The position numbers and the translations under genes were made by a program. The notes under the pieces are model-generated. The model ran no database searches. It worked only from the letters and a program-made list of their open reading frames with translations, and was not told where the DNA came from. Of a stretch of 13,334 nt of DNA, positions 1 through 5,836 are shown one piece after another. This DNA is from Candidatus Krumholzibacteriia bacterium. Lineage in GTDB: Bacteria > Krumholzibacteriota > Krumholzibacteriia > LZORAL124-64-63. Each line of letters opens with the position of its first letter. Position 1 is the stretch's first letter. The stretch spans positions 1 through 13,334 of the forward strand of contig JADGEP010000062.1 in assembly GCA_016744275.1 (NCBI GenBank), in the 5' to 3' direction.

Positions 1-305
1 GGCTCATTCCAAAAGATGCCTTGGGAGGGGATGTCGGACAGGTCGCCGGGCACGCTGGCGGCGAGTGGCAGTTGATTCGGATCGTAGAGCGAGAAGTTCG
101 AGGCCGGTGCCACGAGCGGTACGTGGGGCCGCACAAAACCAACGGCGAGGAAAAACGGACTGCCCTTGACGGAGAGCGTCTTCAGGAGCGCGGTCGCCTT
201 GGCGGCCGCCTGCGCGTCCGCTTGTTCCATCCCCGATGTGCTTGACTCCACCGTGTAGAAGGCCGCTCCAAAGCCCAGGTTGAAGTGCTGGTTGGGATTG
301 AAGTT
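1..305 (-). pseudogene. Sulfatase fragment (iduronate-2-sulfatase-like), both ends missing
   Basis: Reading the minus strand from about 305 down to 1 gives an open frame containing PFFLAVGFVRPHVP followed by FSLYDP and DLSDIPSQG. This is the hallmark central region of formylglycine-type sulfatases of the iduronate-2-sulfatase group. In these enzymes that stretch follows an AAKA-like helix, visible here as QAAAKATALLKTL. The catalytic Cys/Ser-x-Pro-x-Arg motif and the N-terminal half are absent. Upstream of about 265-320 the sequence becomes the pyrE tail on the other strand, although the minus frame happens to stay open (an in-frame ATG lies at 389). The C-terminal part lies off the left edge. 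The family assignment is seen in the sequence. Whether this is a true pseudogene, a rearrangement or an assembly join is not decidable here. Confidence 0.7.
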
Positions 306-488
306 GAGGTTTTCATTGGTGTGGTGACCGGTTTGACGAGCATCATCGACCGCACCGGCGGCGAAGTTGGGCTGCCTCTGCCATTGCATGCGCTGGCCAA
401 GGTCAAGGTCGAGACATTCCAGCCGGACAACTGCCCGCTCTGCGCCCAAGGCGTCGAGGTGGTCAAGCCCGGCAGCCGCGGCAACTAG
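285..488 (+). pseudogene. pyrE: Orotate phosphoribosyltransferase C-terminal fragment
   Basis: The last 60 or so codons before the TAG at 486-488 read TSIIDRTGGEV, LPLPLHALAKVKVETF and then CPLCAQGVEVVKPGSRGN. This is the C-terminal end of the PyrE type that carries a CPLC...VKPGSR tail. PyrE joins orotate and PRPP to make OMP in pyrimidine synthesis. The catalytic half and the PRPP-binding motif (normally VxxVEDVVTTGG-like) are missing. Recognisable PyrE sequence begins only near 315-325, and the frame has no plausible start for a working enzyme (the first in-frame candidate is GTG at 285, and a stop lies at 243-245). The next gene starts 4 bases after the stop. The fragment's family is clear. 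Its truncation coincides with the truncated sulfatase on the other strand. Confidence 0.75.
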
Positions 489-492
489 GCCG

Positions 493-1314
493 ATGAACAC
501 GGCCTCTCCAGCATGGTTGCGCCGCCTTTCCGAGGCGGCGTTTCCTTTTTGGCGGCACGGCTGGACGACTACTGCCGGCCCTGAATTCCATTCGCCCCCC
601 ACTTCCCCAGAGCATTCTGCCTCAGTGAAGCGGTTGGTTGACGCGGCCCGATTGCAGGAAGCCGCCTGGGCGCAGCAAGTGCACGGTGGCCAAGTGTTGC
701 GCGCCGAGCACTCCGGGTACCTGGGCGAAGCCGATGCCCTGTGGACCACCCGCCCCGGCCTCGGCGTGATCGGCCGCAGCGCCGACTGTCCGCTCATTTT
801 GATCGCCAGCCCCGGACACTGGGGGTTCGCCCACGCCTCCTGGCGCTCCACCGTAGCGGGCATCACCAAAACCCTTTTGCGAGACATGACTGAAGCCGGC
901 ATGGACCCCAATCAGGCCGCCGCCGTGATTTGTCCCTCGGCCGGGCCCTGTTGCTACGAAGTGGGCCCTGAAGTCAAAGACGCGGCGCTGGAGGCGTTGG
1001 GGCCCAGCGTCAGTGACTGCTTCCCTTCGCTGGGCGCCAAACCCGCCTTTGATCTCTGGCGGGCCAACCGAATAGCACTGGAGGCAGCCGGCCTGCCATC
1101 TGGTCAAATTTATGTCGCAGAGCAATGCACCATCTGCGGCGGCGAAGCGGTGGACCGGCCAACGGAAGGGCCCCAGCATGAGCGGCATTTCCCGATCATC
1201 TCGCAATGTGATGAACCGCTACACCGCCGAACACTTTGCCGGCGACACCCTGCACGATCGCATTGCCCGCGCGGTTTGCGAGGCGGAATGCCTGCCCCGC
1301 AAGGAATTTCATGA
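493..1314 (+). CDS. pgeF: PgeF/YfiH family (multicopper polyphenol oxidase-like) protein, probably frameshifted at its end
   Basis: The protein carries the family landmarks in order: RHGWTT near residue 21, QVHG with His64, SADCP with Cys99, FAHASWRST with His114, SAGPCCYEVG (149-158), DLWRANRIALEAAGL (187-201) and VAEQCTIC (208-215). His64, Cys99 and His114 match the zinc-binding active-site set of YfiH/YlmD proteins. These were first called laccases and are now linked to peptidoglycan-precursor editing and purine nucleoside phosphorolysis. The start at ATG 493 is the only one before RHGWTT. In frame, the protein continues about 58 residues past Cys215 to a stop at 1314 without family-like sequence, overlapping the next gene by 137 bases. 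One frame back, positions after about 1137 read RRSGGPANGR and stop at 1181, matching the expected RRxGGxxGR ending. A one-base frameshift is therefore likely, and the functional end is probably 1181. Confidence 0.8.
   Translation: MNTASPAWLRRLSEAAFPFWRHGWTTTAGPEFHSPPTSPEHSASVKRLVDAARLQEAAWAQQVHGGQVLRAEHSGYLGEADALWTTRPGLGVIGRSADCPLILIASPGHWGFAHASWRSTVAGITKTLLRDMTEAGMDPNQAAAVICPSAGPCCYEVGPEVKDAALEALGPSVSDCFPSLGAKPAFDLWRANRIALEAAGLPSGQIYVAEQCTICGGEAVDRPTEGPQHERHFPIISQCDEPLHRRTLCRRHPARSHCPRGLRGGMPAPQGIS
520..551 (+). terminator. Intrinsic-terminator-like hairpin inside the pgeF 5' coding region
   Basis: A perfect 8-bp stem, CGCCGCCT (520-527) and AGGCGGCG (533-540), encloses a 5-base loop. It is followed at once by TTTCCTTTTT (541-550). 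This has the form of a rho-independent terminator and lies 31 bases after the pyrE stop. It lies within codons 10-16 of the pgeF-like frame starting at 493, so it would work only when that frame is poorly translated. Structure is seen directly; function is inferred. Confidence 0.5.
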
Positions 1315-1879
1315 AGCCTGGGAGTCTGCCAAACGCATCCGGCGCCAGATGCGCGGCGGCGAAGTGTGGGAGTTGGCGGCCGGCCATGGGCTACTGTCGG
1401 CAATCCTGCTGATTCTCGATGACTCCTCGCCAAGCGCCACCTGCATCGACATCAAGCGCCCCCCCAGCCAAGAGCGGGTCCTGGCAGCTCTGCAGAATCA
1501 TTGGCCGAGGCTGCAGGGACGCATTGGGTTTGAGGAGTCAAGATTGGAAGAAGCCCAGGTGCCGACGGGCAGCCTGATCGCCTCGGTGCACGCCTGCGGC
1601 GAGTTGACGGACCGTGTGCTCGACCTGGCCATCAGACAGCGGACTCGAGTCGCGGTGTTGCCCTGTTGCCACGACCTGCGCCGGTGCGATACCGGCGCAC
1701 TGGCCCCCTGGATGGATGGCCCCTTGGCGGTGGACGCGACCCGGGCGGCCCGCCTCCAGCACGCCGGGTTCCGCGTGCAGACAGCCCTGATCCCGGCTGA
1801 GATCACGCCCAAAAATCGCCTCTTGCTGGGATGGCCCGAAACACCTGCCCGCATTTCTGAACCACAGACGAGGACCTGA
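1178..1879 (+). CDS. Class I SAM-dependent methyltransferase, possibly RNA-directed
   Basis: The 233-residue protein has a Rossmann-type SAM site: motif I as ELAAGHGLLS (65-74), an acidic strand end at CIDI (89-92), then SVHACGELTDRVL (136-148) and VLPCCHD (160-166). The HxCGELTD and CCH pair is characteristic of the Methyltransf_32-like group and recalls the CG-TD and CCH elements of tRNA methyltransferases such as Trm13. ATG 1178 was chosen because GGAAGGG lies 7 bases upstream and the ATG overlaps the shifted-frame stop of the preceding gene (ATGA). ATG 1211 is an alternative with no visible ribosome site, and the frame opens further upstream inside pgeF. The U32 gene starts 2 bases after its stop, so they are probably co-translated. 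The substrate is unknown. Joint work with the downstream tRNA hydroxylase is an inference. Confidence 0.75.
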   Translation: MSGISRSSRNVMNRYTAEHFAGDTLHDRIARAVCEAECLPRKEFHEAWESAKRIRRQMRGGEVWELAAGHGLLSAILLILDDSSPSATCIDIKRPPSQERVLAALQNHWPRLQGRIGFEESRLEEAQVPTGSLIASVHACGELTDRVLDLAIRQRTRVAVLPCCHDLRRCDTGALAPWMDGPLAVDATRAARLQHAGFRVQTALIPAEITPKNRLLLGWPETPARISEPQTRT

Positions 1880-1881
1880 AA

Positions 1882-3078
1882 ATGGAACTGCTGGCCCCTG
1901 CCGGAAATCTCGAAAAACTCAAATGGGCGGTGCAATACGGCGCTGATGCCGTCTACTTCGGCACCGAATTTGGCTCATTGCGCAGCTATGCCGGGAACTT
2001 CTCCCTCGAAGATGCGGCCGCCGGTCTGGCCTACCTCCACGCCCGGAACAAAAAAGGCTACGTGGCCCTCAACATCTATCCCTGGTCCGATGAATTCGAA
2101 CGATTGAGCCAAACGGCGCAACAGCTCGACGACCTGGGAGTCGATGCCCTGATCGTGGCCGACCTTGGTGTGCTGACGACCTTGCGCCGGATGAACCTGA
2201 AGGCCAAGCTGCACATCAGTACCCAGGCCAGCACCACCAACTATCAGTCCGTTCAAGCCTACGGAGAGCTGGGGGCCAGCCGGGTGAATCTGGCTCGAGA
2301 GTTGTCGTTGGAACAGATCCAGGCCATGCAGCAGGCCCTCGGTGGCGCCGTCGAAACCGAAGTGTTCGTGCACGGCGCGGTGTGTTTTTCCTACTCGGGG
2401 CGCTGCGCCATCAGCGACTACCTGACCGGACACGGCGCCAACCGCGGCGAATGCAAACAGCCTTGCCGTTGGAAGTACTCCCTCGTCGAAGAAAAGCGGC
2501 CAGGACAGGTCATGGACTACTACGAAGACGAGCGGGGTTCCTATTTTTTCAACTCACGCGAGCTGGCGCTGTTCGAATACGTACCCGCTTTGCAACAGGC
2601 CAATGTGGCCTCAGTCAAGCTGGAAGGGCGCATGAAATCCATCCACTACATCGCTTCAATCGTTTCGTTCTATCGGCAAATCATCGATGGCAAACGTGTG
2701 GGTTGGGATGAAGGTGTGGGCCTCTTGAATCGGGTGCCAAATCGCGGGTATTCGACCGGATTCATGAAAGGCCAGGTGGGCTCCGGAGACTACGCCTCCG
2801 AGGCCGGCAGTTCGACTGGCGATTCGATCTTTGTCGGCAATGTGCTTGAGGAGAAAACAGATGGGCGCCGCGTACTGGAAGTGCGCAACAAAATCACCGC
2901 CGGCCAAGAGCTCGAACTCTTGACACCGACAGGTAACCTGAGCTCAATCACCATGCCTACGCCATTGGTGACCCGGGAGGGCGAGCAGGTCGAGACGGTG
3001 AACAACTCTCAGTTTCTTTTACTGGAAAATGACCTGAAGCCCTACACCATCTTGCGGCGCATTGCGTCGTTCCAATAG
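1882..3078 (+). CDS. trhP: U32 family (peptidase-like) protein, TrhP/YegQ-type tRNA U34 hydroxylase
   Basis: The 398-residue protein begins MELLAPAGNLEKLK with YGADAVYFG, the standard start of U32 proteins. VFVHGAVCFSYSGRC (161-175) and GECKQPCRW (189-197) give four cysteines (168, 175, 191, 195) in the arrangement thought to hold an iron-sulfur cluster in this family. VKLEGRMKS and the C-terminal beta domain around GDSIFVGNVLE resemble TrhP. TrhP installs 5-hydroxyuridine at tRNA position 34 using prephenate as hydroxyl source. It is shorter than E. coli YegQ (about 450 residues) and closer in size to Bacillus TrhP2. GAGGA lies about 8 bases before the ATG, partly inside the end of the methyltransferase gene. 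RlhA and UbiU/UbiV are other U32 branches; the TrhP branch is favoured by the start and the C-terminal domain but is not proven. Confidence 0.82.
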   Translation: MELLAPAGNLEKLKWAVQYGADAVYFGTEFGSLRSYAGNFSLEDAAAGLAYLHARNKKGYVALNIYPWSDEFERLSQTAQQLDDLGVDALIVADLGVLTTLRRMNLKAKLHISTQASTTNYQSVQAYGELGASRVNLARELSLEQIQAMQQALGGAVETEVFVHGAVCFSYSGRCAISDYLTGHGANRGECKQPCRWKYSLVEEKRPGQVMDYYEDERGSYFFNSRELALFEYVPALQQANVASVKLEGRMKSIHYIASIVSFYRQIIDGKRVGWDEGVGLLNRVPNRGYSTGFMKGQVGSGDYASEAGSSTGDSIFVGNVLEEKTDGRRVLEVRNKITAGQELELLTPTGNLSSITMPTPLVTREGEQVETVNNSQFLLLENDLKPYTILRRIASFQ

Positions 3079-3131
3079 GTCGGCAAATACAACCCCGCGC
3101 GCCGCAATTCCGCATCCCCGCCCCATGAGAT

Positions 3132-3150
3132 AGCGCCTATTTACGGCGCT
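3132..3150. terminator. Short hairpin at the convergent trhP/algJ junction
   Basis: AGCGCC (3132-3137) and GGCGCT (3145-3150) form a perfect 6-bp stem with a 7-base loop. The loop and left arm overlap the algJ-like stop codon (3137-3139), about 55 bases after the trhP stop. No T-tract follows on either strand, so it may be a weak bidirectional terminator, an mRNA 3' end stabiliser, or chance. Confidence 0.3.
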
Positions 3151-4321
3151 CCGATTCCGGCAGATCCGTCTCGCGAACCTGGTAATACTTATCCAGGTGC
3201 AGCGCGAACCGTTCAGCCCGCATTTCAATGGCCAAACGGGGGCGAATCCGTACCAACGCTTGCTCCAACCCGGTGCGCCGCACGTTCGCAGTCCACATAA
3301 ACTCGACATGCTGAAATCCCGCTGCCACAAACGGAATCATCGCATCGCCAAACGAATCGCGAAGCATGATGGCGCGGGGCAATTCCGGACGATCCTGCCA
3401 GACGACAATCGGGTGCCGCTCCGGCCCCTCTTCCTCTTCAACATTCAGTCCCGGCAAATAGTCCGGAGACAGGTTGGGCACATCTTCGGCGATATGGCTT
3501 TCGAGGCCCAACATCTCGATCAGGTCACGTTTCCCAGCGGGCTCGTAGGTCAATTTGTAGGCCCGCGCATCCAGGCCGTCCACTTCCGGATATTGAGTCG
3601 CGATCGTCCGCAGCAGATAATCCGCTCCCTTAAATGCGCCCAACTCGCTCCAGTGGGTATCGCCCTGGGAGTAGACCGGCCAATGCTCTTTTGCCTCCAG
3701 CAGCCCTTGGCGCAAGTCCAATACGTTCAGCGTCGAATTTTCCTGCAGATGTTGCACCAACAATTCAACGCAGGTTTGACGCCCGCCCGAATGGTAGGCC
3801 GCAGGCAAGTGCTCCGGATAGATGGACCATTTGTCGGGCGCGACAACATAAATGTAGTCGATCCCGTGGACGGCAAACATGTCCCGCGTCTGCTCCAACC
3901 GGCGCTGGATGCGTTCCAGGAACCGGCTTGGAAATGCGTTCACATCGCCATGATGATTTTCAACCGGCATGCCCGCTTCCTTGCTTCCGCCTTTGAAAAA
4001 CAGCCAACCATCCCGGCCTGCCAGAACTTTTCCAGTTCCCGCCACATTGAACAGTTCGTACCGACTCAGAAGATTCAACCGGATCAGCGGTTCCCGATAG
4101 GCAAAGCTGTCATTAAAAAAGGTCTCGAAAGCGGCGGGATAGGCGTCGACTCCAACCTCTGAGAAGGCAGGCCGGACAACCGCCTCTTCGTTGGCGCCCA
4201 CCTCAGCCCCAAATTCGAGGAAAGGTGCAAACCGGGCTGCCAACGGCAGGGCGATCACCAGACAAAACAAGCCAGCGACCAGGCGACTGCTCCCATTGCG
4301 GATTGCTGCGCTGAAGGTCAC
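3137..4321 (-). CDS. AlgJ/AlgX-like SGNH-type polysaccharide O-acetyltransferase
   Basis: The 394-residue protein has an N-terminal hydrophobic anchor at about residues 14-33 (LVAGLFCLVIALPLAARF), which places the rest in the periplasm. The alginate acetyltransferase SGNH domain follows: AGRDGWLFF (101-109), VVAPDKWSIYPEHLP (159-173), the catalytic Asp-His pair in GDTHW (Asp221, His223) and the catalytic serine in LRDSFG (Ser323). AlgJ and AlgX move acetyl groups onto a secreted polysaccharide using donors supplied by an MBOAT partner. The start is GTG 4321, preceded by a strong AGGGGGCGG ribosome site made from the end of the MBOAT stop region. The MBOAT stop is only 8 bases away. The frame stays open upstream to 4471, but that part lies inside the MBOAT gene. 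The polymer acetylated here is unknown. Confidence 0.85.
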   Translation of the reverse strand: MTFSAAIRNGSSRLVAGLFCLVIALPLAARFAPFLEFGAEVGANEEAVVRPAFSEVGVDAYPAAFETFFNDSFAYREPLIRLNLLSRYELFNVAGTGKVLAGRDGWLFFKGGSKEAGMPVENHHGDVNAFPSRFLERIQRRLEQTRDMFAVHGIDYIYVVAPDKWSIYPEHLPAAYHSGGRQTCVELLVQHLQENSTLNVLDLRQGLLEAKEHWPVYSQGDTHWSELGAFKGADYLLRTIATQYPEVDGLDARAYKLTYEPAGKRDLIEMLGLESHIAEDVPNLSPDYLPGLNVEEEEGPERHPIVVWQDRPELPRAIMLRDSFGDAMIPFVAAGFQHVEFMWTANVRRTGLEQALVRIRPRLAIEMRAERFALHLDKYYQVRETDLPESERRK

Positions 4322-4329
4322 ACCGCCCC

Positions 4330-5835
4330 CTAGAACCGAAAGTAGATGAAAGGATTGTAGGCGCCGGACGCCAGATGCGCGCACGAATAGATCAGGACAG
4401 CCATCAGGACCGCCACTTTCACTGAACCAAACAAGAACGGCCCCGGGAGCCGCCCAGCCGCTGCCAACCATTGCAGGCCTCTATCGCGGAATCGGCGCAA
4501 CCAGAACAGCAGGGGCCAGGACAACAGCGCCCCCACGACCAGCCCCACCGCCACTTCATTGGTCAACGGACTGGGGTGCCAAGGGTACAATTTGGGCGGG
4601 TCGCTCAAGCCCAACAAGGCCTGATAGATGCCGCCAGCCTGGGACAAATCGGCCGCCCGAAACAGCACCCAGCCACCCATAACCGTCAGCAGCACATAAA
4701 GATGCCGCAGCGGGCGCCAGAGCTTCAGTAGCCCGCGCGAGAGTCCCAACCGCTCTGCGATCAGGAACAATCCATGGTAAAGCCCCCAAAGCACAAAAGA
4801 CCACGAGGCGCCGTGCCACAGTCCACACAGCAAAAAAACCACAGCCAAATTGAGATAGACTCGCGCCGAACCGACTCGCCCTCCACCCAGGGGGATGTAC
4901 AGATAATCGCGGAACCAGGACGACAAAGAGATGTGCCAGCGCCGCCAAAAATCCTGGATCGAAGTGGCGGCGTAGGGGTAGTTGAAGTTTTCGGGGAAGC
5001 GGAAGCCGAGCATGCGCCCCAGCCCGATGGCCATGTCTGAATAGCCTGAAAAATCGAAGTAGATCTGCAGGGTGTAGCTCACCACGCCCAACCATGCCAA
5101 CGACATTGTCAACTGGTCCTGCGGCACATCAAAAACCTGATCAGCGGGAACTGCGACCAGATTCGAGAGAAGAACTTTTTTGCCCAATCCCGTGATGAAC
5201 CGTATGCATCCGGAACTGAAAAGGTCCAAACTCAAACTGCGCCGGGCCAATTGGCTCGCCACCGACCGGTAACGCACAATGGGTCCGGCGACCAGTTGCG
5301 GGAACATCGTCACATAGCAGGCAAAGTCGAAATAATTCCGAGTCGGCTGCACCTGCCCCCGATAGATATCAATGGTGTAGGACATCGATTGGAACGTGTA
5401 AAAACTGATTCCCAACGGCAGCGCAATCGACAACGTCGCCTCGCTGCTGGCGCTATCCACCCCCAGGGCACCGGCCACTCGCTGAAAGTTTTCCAGGCCA
5501 AAATGCGCGTATTTGAAAAAAGCGAGGATCGACAGATTGGCCAGGATCGACACCGACAACAATAGCCGCCGCCAACCGGTTCGCTTGGTCCGCCCCAACA
5601 GGAGTCCCGCCCCATAGTCAATGGTGGTGGACGACAGCATCACCAAGGTCAACCAGGTTTCGCCCCAGAAATAAAACAGCAGGCTCGCCACCAAGATGAA
5701 AGCATTGGCCAGGGATGTGAAAATCCGGCGGCGCCGTGGTTCATGTGCCAACTGGGCCGGCAAAAAAACCAGGTGGTAGCCCACCAGGAAAAGGGGCAAA
5801 TAGAGAAACAGGAATAGCGGCGAGCTGAAGACCAC
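4330..5835 (-). CDS. AlgI-like MBOAT O-acyltransferase
   Basis: The 501-residue polytopic membrane protein starts MVFSSPLFLFLYLPLFL, the typical opening of AlgI/DltB-type MBOATs. It contains FYTFQSMSYTIDIYRG (145-160), FPQLVAGPIVRY (178-189), RRWHISLSSWFRDYLYIPLGG (298-318) and LWHGASW (339-345) with the catalytic His341. AlgI-type proteins pass acetyl groups from the cytoplasm across the membrane to a periplasmic transferase, here the AlgJ-like protein encoded next. The start GTG 5835 is chosen because it gives the family N-terminus. The 53 extra codons back to 5994 overlap the mutase gene and are not family-like. GTG follows the mutase stop by one base, so translation is probably coupled. 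Co-location with the AlgJ-like gene is standard; the tight link to a mutase is not. Confidence 0.88.
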   Translation of the reverse strand: MVFSSPLFLFLYLPLFLVGYHLVFLPAQLAHEPRRRRIFTSLANAFILVASLLFYFWGETWLTLVMLSSTTIDYGAGLLLGRTKRTGWRRLLLSVSILANLSILAFFKYAHFGLENFQRVAGALGVDSASSEATLSIALPLGISFYTFQSMSYTIDIYRGQVQPTRNYFDFACYVTMFPQLVAGPIVRYRSVASQLARRSLSLDLFSSGCIRFITGLGKKVLLSNLVAVPADQVFDVPQDQLTMSLAWLGVVSYTLQIYFDFSGYSDMAIGLGRMLGFRFPENFNYPYAATSIQDFWRRWHISLSSWFRDYLYIPLGGGRVGSARVYLNLAVVFLLCGLWHGASWSFVLWGLYHGLFLIAERLGLSRGLLKLWRPLRHLYVLLTVMGGWVLFRAADLSQAGGIYQALLGLSDPPKLYPWHPSPLTNEVAVGLVVGALLSWPLLFWLRRFRDRGLQWLAAAGRLPGPFLFGSVKVAVLMAVLIYSCAHLASGAYNPFIYFRF

Positions 5836-5836
5836 G

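Noticed and set aside
306..560. Minus-strand open frame that continues the sulfatase fragment upstream through pyrE and the start of pgeF
   Set aside because: The plus strand carries unmistakable PyrE (CPLC, VKPGSR) sequence here; the minus-frame translation shows no sulfatase N-terminal motif, so its openness is compositional.
1112..1177. Earlier start of the methyltransferase frame at 1112
   Set aside because: It would lie deep inside pgeF without a ribosome site and adds residues that are not family-like; ATG 1178 has GGAAGGG upstream.
3197..4162. Long open frame on the plus strand opposite the AlgJ-like gene
   Set aside because: It mirrors a clear family-assigned gene on the minus strand, has no recognisable motifs, and such antisense frames are common in GC-rich DNA.
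4322..4471. 50-codon N-terminal extension of the AlgJ-like frame
   Set aside because: It lies inside the MBOAT gene; GTG 4321 has a strong ribosome site and starts just before the expected membrane anchor.
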